A stretch of DNA of 64,000 nucleotides from Longitalea arenae (GCF_016924755.1 NZ_JAFFJX010000001.1:372001-436000); one strand, 5' to 3'; shown: positions 36,106-45,612, numbered from the stretch's first letter. Notes: generated from the sequence alone by a model not told the origin. Program-made: numbers and translations.

Positions 36106-37668
36106 ATGTTAAAAAATCAGCTCCTTGCACTAAGCACCTTATTCATGCTGGTGGCAGCCTGTTCAAAAAAAGATAAGAATGGGGATGATGCACCGCCCGC
36201 ACATGCGAACGTAAAAGCCGTTCAGGATTATTTGTTGCAAACAGACAGTGTAAAAGCTTTTGGCCAGGCTTTTCAAGCAGTAACTTTTGCCGACGCTGAT
36301 GTCAGCAGCGGCATAACTGTCTTTGCCCCGGTAAACAGCGCTGTTGTCAGCTATGATCGCAATGCCCGGGTAACAGAAGCGATGGTATTAACTTCAGATG
36401 AGGTAAAAGATCATATTGTAAAAGGTATTGTTAACAAGCCCGATCTTAGCCATGGCAAAAGGCTAACTGCCTTAAGTGGCAAAGAACTGGTAGTTACCAT
36501 TGATGGTGATAAGATCATGATCAATGGAGTTGCGATATTGAGCATTAGTACAGACGCTTCCAAGCCTGCTATTTATACAGTGGCCAATGTGCTTTCTAAA
36601 AAGGTGGCCGCTGAAGACAGCTTTACCAGTAAAGCAGAAGCACAGGCATTCCTTGACACTGCATACACATATATAGGCAAATGGCATCACCAGCAAATCA
36701 CTACCGACGCGGTATTAAGCGACGATGCAGTTTGTGGTAATTTAACCGCTCTCTGCGACCTGGATAATTTTAATATTACGGGGGTAAATGGTCATCTCAT
36801 CTCTTTTTGGTACCCGGCTTATACATATATCACAAGGTTGAACCGGTTGATCCTGCATGTGCCTGCATTGAACCTGCCTTTGGCCGAATCAAATAACCTG
36901 ATTGCACAGGCGAAGGGCTTGCGCGGCTTTCTGTACCTGCAGTTGGCAACCTACTATGGCGAGTTGCCATTACAAACGAGCCTAACAAACGAAAACCTGT
37001 CGCGCTCTTCATTGACGGAGACCTATACCTTTATTAAAAATGATCTCACGGAAGCGATGGGGCTGTTACCCGCCCGCTTTACAGGCGCCGATCATCGCCG
37101 CATCAGTGCAGATGCCTGCAAATTGTTACTGGCCAGGGTAGCCATGGCGCAGGGCGATTATATAAAAGCAAAACAATTGACCAGCGAATTGATCCAAAGC
37201 AATACTTACTCGCTGGTTGCTGCCAATACCATTTTTGTAAGTGATGAAAATGCAGAAACTATCTGGAATATACATCCCGGTATTAATGCGAATTATGCGT
37301 CGGTAATCAATGAAGGCGGAACAAAAAGTTTTATTCCGGCGCTGCGTTACGCGGAGGTTCTGCTGATCAACAGCGAAGCCCGGGTAAACCTGGGTGAGCT
37401 GGATGCAAATGGTATCAACCAGTTACTTGCTCGCCGCAATCAGCCAACTGTAACCTTTACAGACCAGAATCAGGCAAGGGAGCTTGTGCAATCAACCTGG
37501 AAGACGGAACTGTATCGCGAAGGGCAGCGTTTTGCCAAGCTGGTGAAGTGGGGCAGGGCTATGGAGGTACTGGCGGCCAAAGGTTTTAAGGAGCATAACA
37601 AATTAATGCCAATTCCTCAACCGCTGTTAGATACGAATCCGAATGTATATCAGAATCCTGGGTATTAA
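36106..37668 (+). CDS. Lipoprotein with N-terminal fasciclin (FAS1) domain and SusD/RagB-like C-terminus
   Basis: 520 aa. Lipobox LVAACS (Cys19). Residues ~35-166 resemble a FAS1 domain (GITVFAPVNSAV, VKDHIVKGIV, GDKIMINGVAILS, IYTVANVLSKK). From ~175 the sequence is SusD-like: an early TPR-type helical section (LRGFLYLQLATYYGELPLQT, RISADACKLLLARVAMAQGDYIKA) and the C-terminal ALRYAEVLLINSEARVNLGE, LYREGQRFAKLVKWGRA, HNKLMPIPQPLLDTNPN. SusD proteins bind glycans or other nutrients above a TonB-dependent SusC porin, but no SusC gene is beside it and both flanks are closed by terminators. Confidence 0.8.
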   Translation: MLKNQLLALSTLFMLVAACSKKDKNGDDAPPAHANVKAVQDYLLQTDSVKAFGQAFQAVTFADADVSSGITVFAPVNSAVVSYDRNARVTEAMVLTSDEVKDHIVKGIVNKPDLSHGKRLTALSGKELVVTIDGDKIMINGVAILSISTDASKPAIYTVANVLSKKVAAEDSFTSKAEAQAFLDTAYTYIGKWHHQQITTDAVLSDDAVCGNLTALCDLDNFNITGVNGHLISFWYPAYTYITRLNRLILHVPALNLPLAESNNLIAQAKGLRGFLYLQLATYYGELPLQTSLTNENLSRSSLTETYTFIKNDLTEAMGLLPARFTGADHRRISADACKLLLARVAMAQGDYIKAKQLTSELIQSNTYSLVAANTIFVSDENAETIWNIHPGINANYASVINEGGTKSFIPALRYAEVLLINSEARVNLGELDANGINQLLARRNQPTVTFTDQNQARELVQSTWKTELYREGQRFAKLVKWGRAMEVLAAKGFKEHNKLMPIPQPLLDTNPNVYQNPGY

Positions 37669-37694
37669 CAGAGACTCACAAACTATTCATACGG

Positions 37695-37726
37695 ATGGCC
37701 GGTCGCCTGACCGGCCATACTTTTTT
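37695..37726 (+). terminator. Rho-independent terminator after the FAS1-SusD gene
   Basis: Perfect 10-bp stem ATGGCCGGTC / GACCGGCCAT, 4-nt loop, then AC and TTTTTT (37721-37726). Confidence 0.93.
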
Positions 37727-38119
37727 ATTGTAGAAGATTTGAAACAGGAATTAAAAGAGAAAACCCCACTGGCTGGAGATTGTGGGGTCTTCATAGAGAC
37801 GGATACATTGACCGTTTTCTAAAGCCAATGTACTTGTATGGATTGTTATGTCTCACATGTTTGAATGCCGCCATGCGGGCGCCCACAATGCGGACTTACA
37901 CTCATGCAATATACGCTTCAAATTGTAAACAGGTTGGTGAAGCCTGTTAATAAATATTAACAAGACAAATAAAGGTTCCCGAACGTTGCTGCATGCTGAA
38001 AAATACAGCATAAGTCAGTAATAGTACTAGTAGGTACTACGTAAAAATCCTTAACTGGTTTGCCAGGCATCACCTCCCTGAGGGCGAATGCGACATTGGT
38101 GTGGTAAAGAGAAGTGCGT
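37727..38119. other. Gene-free spacer (about 390 bp)
   Basis: No open frame with coding character on either strand. One small hairpin is visible (CCCCAC ... GTGGGG near 37763-37786). No tRNA-like or repeat structure was found. Confidence 0.5.
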
Positions 38120-38677
38120 TTATCGTTTTATGGTAACCCTGGAGCCAACCGGTAATATGTCATCCAGTTCGTCGAGGTCTTCATTTTTTAATGAAACACA
38201 ACCATTGGTCCAATTGGTATAATCATCAACCACCAGGTTATCATTTGGCCAGGTGCCGTGAATAGCAATACCACCGCCGATCTTGGCACTGGCTGGTATC
38301 AAGCCCCTGGCTTTACGTTCTTTAAATTTGCTCCAGCTTTCCTGGGTGGGAAAGTCGAGCATCAGCATCTTATGCCATTTCTGATGAGGTTTTTTGTAGA
38401 TGATCTTGAAGGTGCCTTCAGGCGTGCGGCGATCTCCTTCCATGAGTTTATCAGAAAGGTCCTTGCTGCCAAATACAACGGGATAAGTAGCATACCATCC
38501 TTCTGCATCAAATACCTGCAGCTCGTAATCGGATTTATCTACCACCACATATACGTCGCCTACCGGCTTCGTTCTGAATAAATTCTTTTTGACTACCCGC
38601 CGTTCAATGGTTTTAAAGGCCGCTAATCCTGTAACAGACATCATTATAAGGCCTGCAAAGAGCCACTTCAATTTCAT
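38120..38677 (-). CDS. L,D-transpeptidase (YkuD family)
   Basis: 185 aa. N-terminal signal/TM (residues ~3-20). YkuD domain with the catalytic HGTWPN (His140) and NGCVSLKN (Cys160) motifs. It forms or edits 3-3 peptidoglycan cross-links or attaches proteins in the periplasm. Preceded by a gap and followed by an open spacer, so it is monocistronic. Confidence 0.92.
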   Translation of the reverse strand: MKLKWLFAGLIMMSVTGLAAFKTIERRVVKKNLFRTKPVGDVYVVVDKSDYELQVFDAEGWYATYPVVFGSKDLSDKLMEGDRRTPEGTFKIIYKKPHQKWHKMLMLDFPTQESWSKFKERKARGLIPASAKIGGGIAIHGTWPNDNLVVDDYTNWTNGCVSLKNEDLDELDDILPVGSRVTIKR

Positions 38678-38978
38678 AAGTAAACCTGGTTTTAAGCGTA
38701 AAGACCAAGCAAGTGATTAATGGGTTTAAAATTAAGAACAAAAAATGTTTAGTCTTTCAAATGTGGATAATGGAAGTAGTCCACATAAAAGAACGTTGCC
38801 GGCCCTGATTTATTTTTTTGGGAAAAGGCTTTAACAATTTTTTGCTCACCGATTCGAAACGCAAAAAAAATGCCATTGAAAACGAAGTGAACCCCTTTGA
38901 TCGTTAAACATTCATAAAATAAATAAACCGGCATACTATGATACCGGTTTACATTCATGGCTATGTATATTATTACTG
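38678..38978. other. Spacer with a terminator; doubtful 69-codon minus-strand frame
   Basis: The 301-bp gap between the L,D-transpeptidase and the barrel gene holds a hairpin (38924-38951). It also holds an AT-rich minus-strand open frame of 69 codons (38749-38958). That frame begins inside the hairpin and lacks a recognisable family, so I do not call it a gene. Confidence 0.4.
38912..38951 (-). terminator. Terminator after the sigma/anti-sigma/barrel operon
   Basis: TAAACCGG (38924-38931) pairs with CCGGTTTA (38944-38951). Read on the minus strand the hairpin is followed by TTTATTTTATG, a T-rich tail. It lies 28 bp beyond the stop of the barrel gene. Confidence 0.7.
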
Positions 38979-39806
38979 CTACCAGTTGCTTAAGCGTAAT
39001 CCTAAATTGTAAGGTCTTTGATCAGGGCCTCTTTCAAACATGCTTTTAGCCGCGTATGATCCGTATAATTTTACTGGTCCCAGGTTCAATTCTCCAATGT
39101 ACGACAGTTTCCAGGGGCGCAGGTCAAAATCATCGCGTTCTTTATGCTTGCCGTCGGTGTTGGTAACGGTTTTCTGCCGGCTCGAATAAAGGTACCCGCC
39201 GCTGGCGCCTACGCTTACGCCAAAACCTCTTTTACGGTGCGGGGTGAAATTGAAGTTCAGCATGAGAGGAACGGTTACATAATCGGCGGCCAGCTTATTT
39301 TTTTCGTAACTGCGAGAAAGGTCATAGGTTACTCTCGTAGGGTTGGTCGAAAATAAGATCGGTTCGCGGTAGCGATAATTATTCAGTTCAATACCTAAAC
39401 CGTATTTAAGATTTACTACCCCTTTTATCATATTCAGCTTTTGCATGAATGCCCAGATGTTCACGTTCACCGATTTGCCGGTGCGCAATTTGAAATCATC
39501 TTTATCGAGGCCGGGGGCAAAACCATCATTTGAGTTTTGTATGGCGGCGCTTTTATAATCTGTTTGATCATTATAATTGGCGAAACCTAGGTCAACGATC
39601 CACCAGTTGGTGCTTATGCGCGAGGGTTTACCTTTGCGGTGGTATGTTTTTGCTTCGTTGTCTTTGTTTTTATCGCGATCCCGTTTTTTGATAATGATCA
39701 TGCCGCCTACGCGAATGGTATCGCTGGTGGTTTCGGTGGAATCGGTTTGCGCCAGGCCGGTTACAGACATACTAATCCCGATCAGGAGTATAATTACCTG
39801 TTTCAT
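38979..39806 (-). CDS. PorT-like outer-membrane beta-barrel protein
   Basis: 275 aa. Signal peptide 1-19 (cleavage near GLAQ), then an Arg/Lys/Asp-rich stretch (KKRDRDKNKDNEAK) and alternating beta-strand pattern to a C-terminal aromatic (LGLRLSNW), typical of PorT/outer-membrane barrel proteins. Third gene of an operon with an ECF sigma factor and a TM anti-sigma-like protein; 27 bp after the latter. It may be the sensor or a target of the module. Confidence 0.75.
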   Translation of the reverse strand: MKQVIILLIGISMSVTGLAQTDSTETTSDTIRVGGMIIIKKRDRDKNKDNEAKTYHRKGKPSRISTNWWIVDLGFANYNDQTDYKSAAIQNSNDGFAPGLDKDDFKLRTGKSVNVNIWAFMQKLNMIKGVVNLKYGLGIELNNYRYREPILFSTNPTRVTYDLSRSYEKNKLAADYVTVPLMLNFNFTPHRKRGFGVSVGASGGYLYSSRQKTVTNTDGKHKERDDFDLRPWKLSYIGELNLGPVKLYGSYAAKSMFERGPDQRPYNLGLRLSNW

Positions 39807-39833
39807 TGTACTTGTTTTAACTATTTACTGGTA

Positions 39834-41015
39834 TTATTGTAATGCTATTTCAAGGTTGGCAATGCGTATACCGCCTTTGCCATCGTTTTCGGGGTTGGTG
39901 ACTTTGTCAACCACCCGTGATACTTTACGGAAGAAGCCGCGCAGCGGTGTTTTATTTATAGACGTATTCAATACATACGTTGTTGACTGATCAGTTTCTT
40001 CAATGGGTTTTTCTGTAAGGCTATTGACCGCTATTGGTTCACTGATCGTGCGTTTGATTATTCCCGTTTTTACGGCTGGCTGTTCATCCGTATTGTCGAT
40101 AGCTACATCAACCGGTTTTGCCTGTAAGGCGATATCGATATTTTCAGGATCCTTCACCGGTTGCTGTGTGCTTACCTGTTGTACGTATGATGGTTGCTGA
40201 ATGTTACTGCGATCAGGATTATTTTTTAAAATGCTCTTGGGTATCTCTTTATGTTCATCAGGTTGCATATTGGCCATAGTAGCAGGATCAATATCTTTTT
40301 CCTGCCCAAGCGGTCCCTGGTCGAATGCAATGGGCGTTGAGTCTGCAGATGAGATCTCACTGGCATTAGGCAGCATTACCTTCTTTGATGATTTCGTTCC
40401 TTGCTCGCTCCTGGCTATTTCGCTATTGTTAGGCCGGGTTGAGATATACCAGGCGAGGCTGCCCATAATCAATAAGGCAATGGCTGCTGCGGCCATTCGC
40501 CACCAGGGCATAAAAACTGCTTTTCGATCTTCTTTTTCCGACCGGTAGAGAAACGTTTTATCTGGAAAGCTGAGTGTTTTATCGGGCACCAGCTTCACCT
40601 GTTGTATCAATTCAAAATCAGCCTGGTATTGAGGATGTTTATATACGAATTGTTCCACCAGGTCTTTTTCTTCATTGCTTAATTCATCATCACCATACAG
40701 CACAAAAAATTCTTCATGGTTCTCCTCGTTCACCAATCCCCCGGCCGCGGAATTTTTAAACAGCTTTTCTTTCTCATCGAACACAATATGCTCTTCGGCC
40801 CGTAAAACAGATCGCTGTAACATCACCAGCTCTTCTTCAAGATCGGGGTTTTGTTGTACGAAGTTGTCTACCGCCATCCGGTCGGCTGCATTCAGCTCGT
40901 CATCTATATACATCACAAACCAGGCCTCATAGTTATCACGCGTGATACCTTCTCCCTGGCCGCCGCCATAGACCGCAAAATCATCGGTTCTGATATAATA
41001 ACAGTTAAATGACAT
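39834..41015 (-). CDS. Anti-sigma-factor-like single-TM protein with duplicated N-terminal module
   Basis: 393 aa. Two similar cytoplasmic modules, residues 29-66 (EAWFVMYIDDELNAADRMAV) and 100-138 (EEFFVLYGDDELSNEEKDLV), then one TM helix (172-190) and a periplasmic Ser/Pro/Gln-rich tail with paired basic segments. The start codon overlaps the sigma gene's end by 11 bp, which indicates translational coupling. The modules look like zinc-free anti-sigma helical domains. Named from context and topology. Confidence 0.7.
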   Translation of the reverse strand: MSFNCYYIRTDDFAVYGGGQGEGITRDNYEAWFVMYIDDELNAADRMAVDNFVQQNPDLEEELVMLQRSVLRAEEHIVFDEKEKLFKNSAAGGLVNEENHEEFFVLYGDDELSNEEKDLVEQFVYKHPQYQADFELIQQVKLVPDKTLSFPDKTFLYRSEKEDRKAVFMPWWRMAAAAIALLIMGSLAWYISTRPNNSEIARSEQGTKSSKKVMLPNASEISSADSTPIAFDQGPLGQEKDIDPATMANMQPDEHKEIPKSILKNNPDRSNIQQPSYVQQVSTQQPVKDPENIDIALQAKPVDVAIDNTDEQPAVKTGIIKRTISEPIAVNSLTEKPIEETDQSTTYVLNTSINKTPLRGFFRKVSRVVDKVTNPENDGKGGIRIANLEIALQ

Positions 41016-41490
41016 TTTCAGGTTTTACCAGATAGTTTTTTAATTGAATGCGGGCCCGGTGAAGATACACTTTTACCTGGCTTTCATTAAGGCCGGTAAT
41101 TTGTCCGATCTCTTCATACGAATAGCCCTCATAATCTTTCAATAACACCAGTGCGCGTTGGGTTTCGTTTAGCCGGCTCAATGCTTCTTCCAGTATTTTC
41201 CGGGTATTGTACACCGGTTTATCGTACACCTGCGCTTCTTCTTTGAATTCATCGCGTAAATGTATCCGTTTGACTTTACGCAGATGATCTATCATTTGGT
41301 TGTATGCAACTGTAAACAGGTAACTTTTGCATTTGGCATTTTCTACATCCGATCTGTTCCGCCACATTTTTTCAAATGCCGCCTGAACAACATCCCGGGC
41401 ATCCTCTTCATGGCGAAGGTTTTTAAGGATGAACCGGTATACGTTGTCCGCATACTCAGCTACGCATAAATTATATTCTTTTTCGGTCAT
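41005..41490 (-). CDS. ECF RNA polymerase sigma factor
   Basis: 161 aa from the ATG at 41490 (MTEKEYNLCVAEYADNVYRF); the in-frame extension to 41565 includes no family-like sequence. Sigma region 2 spans ~10-75 (ARDVVQAAFEKMWRNRSDV) and region 4 ~105-155 (ALVLLKDYEGYSYEEIGQIT, LNESQVKVYLHRARIQL). It heads the operon with an anti-sigma-like gene and a barrel gene. Confidence 0.92.
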   Translation of the reverse strand: MTEKEYNLCVAEYADNVYRFILKNLRHEEDARDVVQAAFEKMWRNRSDVENAKCKSYLFTVAYNQMIDHLRKVKRIHLRDEFKEEAQVYDKPVYNTRKILEEALSRLNETQRALVLLKDYEGYSYEEIGQITGLNESQVKVYLHRARIQLKNYLVKPENVI

Positions 41491-41561
41491 AAGCAGAACC
41501 TGTCTGTTATACTGTTTGTGGTAGTGGTACGATCCAGCCGCTAAAAAAGTTACAATGAATT

Positions 41562-41600
41562 TCAATAAAAATAAAAAGAGGCCATTAAATGACCTCTTTT
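41562..41600 (-). terminator. Terminator between the small exported protein gene and the sigma operon
   Basis: AAAAGAGG (41574-41581) pairs with CCTCTTTT (41593-41600), with an inner CATT/AATG extension. The minus-strand tail is TATTTTTATTG. Confidence 0.8.
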
Positions 41601-41624
41601 ATATAAAAGTGTTGATCGTCATAT

Positions 41625-41849
41625 TTAAAATTGGGCATTGGCCGCTATGGCCCGGCTGAGCGACTCCCAGATAATAAAATCGCTCTGGAACTGGTTGTTG
41701 TTATTATTGCTGTTACAGCATTCTTTGGTCGAAGGCAAACACTCCTGGTTAACCGGTTTTTTTGAAGTATGGGTTGTGGCAAAAACAAATATACCAGCCA
41801 AAGCCACCAATAGTATTAGGGTTGAACGGATAAAGTTTTTCTTCCACAT
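41625..41849 (-). CDS. Small exported Asn/Cys-rich protein, unknown function
   Basis: 74 aa from ATG 41849 (MWKKNFIRSTLILLVALAGIF); a longer in-frame start is less likely. Basic N-terminus and hydrophobic 6-25, then CLPSTKECCNSNNNNNQ and a short helix SLSRAIAAN. Lies upstream of the sigma operon but is separated from it by a terminator. No family recognised. Confidence 0.55.
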   Translation of the reverse strand: MWKKNFIRSTLILLVALAGIFVFATTHTSKKPVNQECLPSTKECCNSNNNNNQFQSDFIIWESLSRAIAANAQF

Positions 41850-42181
41850 AACGTATCGTTTTGTATTATAAGACGAAGTTATTGGGAATTTGTTACAGTT
41901 TTTAAAATAAAAAGTTAGAATTGATGGGTGGTCGTATTTGATTTTTAGCAAATGCGAAAATTAAGTAATACGATATGAACAGGTTATACTCTTGCTGTTT
42001 GAACAAGGACTGATCCGGGGTTGAAAAATAAATAGACGGGCGCGGAAAAACACCGGATGAAACGGTTAATAGGTTGCTGGTATCGGGCTATGGGTTTATG
42101 TTCATGATGCTGCATGATGCCTGGTCCTCGGCGATGTTAGCTGCCATTATCACATTATCGAATTATCACATTGACTATTAT
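41850..42181. other. Divergent spacer before kbl
   Basis: About 330 bp with no gene. Near the kbl end it contains ATTATCACATTATCGAATTATCACATTG, a short direct repeat of ATTATCACATT-like words resembling the gene-boundary repeats. A -7-like element follows. Confidence 0.45.
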
Positions 42182-42189
42182 TACATTTG
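42182..42189 (+). promoter_or_regulatory. Candidate -7 element (TACATTTG) for kbl
   Basis: Matches TAnnTTTG, 26 bp upstream of the ATG at 42216. No good -33 TTG at the usual distance. Confidence 0.45.
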
Positions 42190-42215
42190 TGGCATTAAAA
42201 AAAACTACATGCTCC

Positions 42216-43418
42216 ATGAATGAAAAATTAGTAAAACGCCTGGCCGCTGAACTGGCTGAGATCAGAGCTGCCGGTTTATTTAAAACAGAACGCATTATTG
42301 AATCGCCGCAAGGCGCCGAGATCACGGTGAATGGCAAAACGGTGCTTAATTTCTGTGCCAATAATTACCTGGGCCTGTCCTCGCATCCTAAAGTAATTGA
42401 AGCTGCTAAAAAATATGTCGACTTCCGGGGTTATGGCATGAGCAGTGTGCGGTTCATTTGCGGTACCCAGGATATTCATAAAGAACTGGAGGAAAAGATA
42501 TCTGCCTTTTTGGGTACTGAAGACACTATCTTGTATGTAGCTGCCTTTGATGCCAATGGCGGGGTGTTTGAACCTTTGTATAACGAGCAGGATGCTATAA
42601 TTTCCGATGAACTGAACCATGCCTCTATCATCGATGGGGTTCGTTTATGTAAAGCCCAGCGGTTCCGTTACAAGCATAACAATATGACCGACCTGGAAGA
42701 GAAACTGAAAGAATCGCAATCGGCCCGCAGCCGCATTATTGTTACCGATGGTTCCTTCAGTATGGATGGAACCATTGCCCAACTGGATGCCATTGTTGCG
42801 CTCGCCGAAAAATACGATGCCGCTATCATGATCGATGAAAGCCATTCAAGCGGCTTTTTAGGCAGAACCGGACGGGGTACACATGAGTACCGGGGTGTAA
42901 TGGGTAAAATTGATATTATCACCGGAACCCTGGGTAAAGCCCTGGGCGGTGCATCAGGTGGTTTCACCAGCGGACGAAAAGAGGTGATCGACATGTTACG
43001 CCAGCGCTCGCGGCCTTATTTATTCTCCAATACCCTGGCGCCGGGCATTGTAGGCGCTTCCATTGCAGTGCTCGACCTGCTGAGCGAAACGACTGAACTG
43101 CGCGATAAGCTCGAATACAATACGAAATACTTCCGTAGTAAAATGACGGAAGCCGGCTTCGATATTAAACCCGGTGATCATCCCATAGTGCCTATAATGC
43201 TCTATGATGCGGTTGTAGCGCAAAATTTTGCTGCCCGCCTGCTGGAAGAAGGCATTTATGTGATCGGCTTCTTTTATCCCGTGGTGGCCAAAGGACAGGC
43301 CCGCATCAGGGTGCAACTGAGTGCTGCGCATGAACAACACCATCTGGATAAAGCCATTGCTGCTTTTGCCAAAATTGGTAAGGAACTGGGGGTACTGAAT
43401 GGACAATTGGCCAACTGA
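42216..43418 (+). CDS. kbl: Glycine C-acetyltransferase (2-amino-3-ketobutyrate CoA ligase)
   Basis: 400 aa from ATG 42216 ([21 protein letters not shown]); the upstream in-frame start is atypical. Alpha-oxoamine synthase fold with [39 protein letters not shown] and the PLP-binding Lys in [13 protein letters not shown]. Cleaves 2-amino-3-oxobutyrate to glycine and acetyl-CoA in threonine catabolism; no tdh gene is adjacent. The C-terminal QLAN and stop are written in a CAATTGGCCAACTGA repeat-like word. A strong terminator follows. Confidence 0.93.
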   Translation: MNEKLVKRLAAELAEIRAAGLFKTERIIESPQGAEITVNGKTVLNFCANNYLGLSSHPKVIEAAKKYVDFRGYGMSSVRFICGTQDIHKELEEKISAFLGTEDTILYVAAFDANGGVFEPLYNEQDAIISDELNHASIIDGVRLCKAQRFRYKHNNMTDLEEKLKESQSARSRIIVTDGSFSMDGTIAQLDAIVALAEKYDAAIMIDESHSSGFLGRTGRGTHEYRGVMGKIDIITGTLGKALGGASGGFTSGRKEVIDMLRQRSRPYLFSNTLAPGIVGASIAVLDLLSETTELRDKLEYNTKYFRSKMTEAGFDIKPGDHPIVPIMLYDAVVAQNFAARLLEEGIYVIGFFYPVVAKGQARIRVQLSAAHEQHHLDKAIAAFAKIGKELGVLNGQLAN

Positions 43419-43447
43419 TCATTTAGCAGGTTAACGCGAAAATATGA

Positions 43448-43486
43448 GTCCGGGGATGCTTCGCCAGAGGCGTCCCCGGACTTTTT
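43448..43486 (+). terminator. Rho-independent terminator after kbl
   Basis: GTCCGGGGATGC (43448-43459) pairs with GCGTCCCCGGAC (43470-43481) with one G-T pair, followed by TTTTT (43482-43486). Confidence 0.93.
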
Positions 43487-43547
43487 AATGGGGCCTGTTG
43501 TATGGTTGAAGTTTAAGTTTTATTTTGGCGGCAAATCCGTGTTCCTT

Positions 43548-44602
43548 ATGGAAGACACCCAACAAACTGAGCAGCCCGGCTCGCAAGAATCAACCGCTCC
43601 GGCAGGATGTGCTAATTGCAACAATGTCAATGTAGTTCCTGGTTATTCTACTCCGCTTTGTGCCCATTGCCGGCAGGTATTTATCAAATCCCCCTTTCCG
43701 TTACCTGTTAAATTATTTGCTATTGGGGTAGGACTGGTTTTGGTCTTTGCCTTGTTCTCACTGCCGAAAAATCTATCATTGGGTATACATCTGGAAAGAG
43801 GAAAGCGATTTGAGGAAAAGAAGCAGTTTATGAGTGCACAACGGGAATTCAATGCGGTAGTAAAAACCGTACCCGATAATCTGGAAGCCAATATCCATTT
43901 GACGATAACAGCATTTTATAATCTGGATTTTGTAACGTTATATACAGCGATGGAAAAGATCTCCGGTAAGCGTTACGAAAATAATGAATTGCTGGGCCGC
44001 GTAAATGTGATAATAAAAGAGGCGGAAGATCTTATTCCCGATAGTTCACTTTCGAAAATCATCAGCAGCTACCCCGAGCAAAACGGCGGAGTGCCTGACT
44101 CAGCCTAGGTTAGTTACTTAAAGCAATATCCGGATAATTTGTATGGACGTCTTGCTTATACAAACTCCTTGTATGATAAGGCCGGTATAAAAGCTGTGAC
44201 AGTGTGCTTAGGCGGTTGTTCAAGATAAACGTCTCCTGCCTGCCAGCCTTACAATTACAAGCGGCTGTTCAGCGGAAGCTGGGCAATTGGGACGAATCAA
44301 TAAAAGCCTGCGAGCATATTCTGGACATCAACCGGGAGGCTTGCTATGCATATTCCTCTATGGCACGCACCCGTCTAAAGCAAAAAAAGAACCAATTGGG
44401 CTTAGAACTGGCGATGCAGGGGATGTCGATAGATAGTTCGGATGCATATAGCATGGCAACATTGGCTTTAGCCTGCCATATTAATAATTTGCCGGCAAAA
44501 CGGGATGCATTGTTAAAGGCACTGCAGGCAAAAGGCGATTCAAGCGCTCTGCATTACCGGCAACGTGCTTTAGACATTATTGAACAAAAAGAATCACTCT
44601 GA
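43548..44602 (+). pseudogene. Broken TPR protein with N-terminal zinc ribbon and TM helix
   Basis: First part 43548-44108 (~186 aa): zinc-ribbon-like CANC...CAHC near 21-41, TM helix ~55-75 (LFAIGVGLVLVFALFSL), then TPR-like helices. It ends at an in-frame TAG (44106-44108). The same frame continues with coding character (YLKQYPDNLYGRLAYTNSLY), then a frameshift near 44185-44205 moves into the frame of 44204-44602, which has clear TPR sequence (NWDESIKACEHILDINREAC, YAYSSMARTRLKQKK). So one nonsense and one frameshift separate what looks like one gene. Two real shorter genes, or sequencing error, are the alternatives. Confidence 0.6.
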
Positions 44603-44612
44603 AAACAAAAAT

Positions 44613-45143
44613 ATGTTTGTACCTGGATTTGTCATCAGCGCAGTAACCTTTCCTGGCGTCATCGTTCATGAAATGGCCCACCAGCTTTTTTGCCGGCTTT
44701 ATAAAGTGCCTGTTTTCAAGGTGGTTTATTTTCAATTCGGCAACCCGGCGGGCTATGTTTTACATGAAGCGCCTGCCAGGAAATGGCAAAGCATCATGAT
44801 CAGCATAGGACCATTCTTCCTGAATACAATTGTGGGTACTTTAATTGCCCTGCCGGCAGCACTGCCGGTATTTACATTTGATAATGGCAGTTTTATCGAC
44901 TATTTATTGATTTATCTGGGTGTATCCATTGCCATGCATGCATTTCCCAGCACGGGCGACGCCAATTCCATCTGGCAGTCATTAAAAGAAAAAGACACCA
45001 ATCTGTTGGTGAAACTGATAGGCTACCCGGTAGTTGGGTTAATTTATCTGGGTGCAGTGGGTAGTTTTTTCTGGCTCGACCTGTTATATGGCGTAGGTGT
45101 AGCCATTGGATTGCCTAAACTGATCATGTCGTTGTATCTTTAA
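44613..45143 (+). CDS. Membrane zinc metalloprotease-like protein (M50/DUF3267-like)
   Basis: 176 aa from ATG 44613. HEMAH (19-23) is an HExxH zinc site inside a hydrophobic segment, and ~4 further hydrophobic segments follow (SIMISIGPFFLNTIVGTLIALP, DYLLIYLGVSIAMHAFPSTGD, LIGYPVVGLIYLGAVGSFFW). The FPSTGDAN motif after a TM is a plausible third zinc ligand region, as in site-2-type proteases. Starts 10 bp after the broken TPR gene, so they were probably one unit. Confidence 0.7.
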   Translation: MFVPGFVISAVTFPGVIVHEMAHQLFCRLYKVPVFKVVYFQFGNPAGYVLHEAPARKWQSIMISIGPFFLNTIVGTLIALPAALPVFTFDNGSFIDYLLIYLGVSIAMHAFPSTGDANSIWQSLKEKDTNLLVKLIGYPVVGLIYLGAVGSFFWLDLLYGVGVAIGLPKLIMSLYL

Positions 45144-45165
45144 ACTGATTGAAAATGATTGAAGT

Positions 45166-45206
45166 CAAATAAGTCAAAGGGTTGCTTCACCCGTTTGACT
45201 TATTTG
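45166..45206. terminator. Convergent hairpin built from GTCAAA words
   Basis: CAAATAAGTCAAAGGG (45166-45181) pairs with CCCGTTTGACTTATTTG (45190-45206); 13 bp perfect plus GGG/CCC after a 1-nt bulge. Sits between the convergent protease and ridA genes, so it can end both transcripts. Confidence 0.75.
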
Positions 45207-45227
45207 TATACATGGAAAGCAAAACGG

Positions 45228-45608
45228 CTACTTGGCCGCGATCATGCTTATTTCAACATTCACATTCCTTGGCAGCCCTTTTACGGCAACTGTTTCCCGG
45301 GCCGGGTAATTGCCGGTAAAAAATTTACCGTATACTTCATTAACGGCATTGAACAGCGACATATCGCTGAGAAAAATAGTGGTTTTTACAACGTGGCTGA
45401 AATCATAACCTGCCTGGGTGAGTACCGCATGCAGGTTTTTCATTACCTGCTCGGTTTCTCCGGCTACATCAGTAGCCTCTACAGTGCCTGTAGCGGGGTT
45501 AATGGGTACCTGGCCGGAGATAAATAATATATTGCCGGCCTGTACAGCCTGGCTATAAGGGCCAATAGGTGCTGGCGCCTGGTTGGTAGTGATTATGGTC
45601 TTTTGCAT
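45228..45608 (-). CDS. ridA: RidA family reactive intermediate deaminase
   Basis: 126 aa from ATG 45608 (MQKTIITTNQAPAPIGPYSQA). Motifs typical of the YjgF/YER057c/UK114 fold: GPYSQAVQAGNILFISGQ, VGETEQ-type region, and YPARETVAVKGLPRN with the catalytic Arg. Hydrolyses reactive enamines/imines such as 2-aminoacrylate. A longer in-frame start would translate the AGGCAAA repeat and is rejected. A -7-like TATCTTTG lies only 4 bp before the start. Confidence 0.95.
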   Translation of the reverse strand: MQKTIITTNQAPAPIGPYSQAVQAGNILFISGQVPINPATGTVEATDVAGETEQVMKNLHAVLTQAGYDFSHVVKTTIFLSDMSLFNAVNEVYGKFFTGNYPARETVAVKGLPRNVNVEISMIAAK

Positions 45609-45612
45609 GATC

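Noticed and set aside
38749-38958. 69-codon minus-strand frame
   Set aside because: Starts inside a terminator hairpin and lacks family features; left as doubtful spacer.
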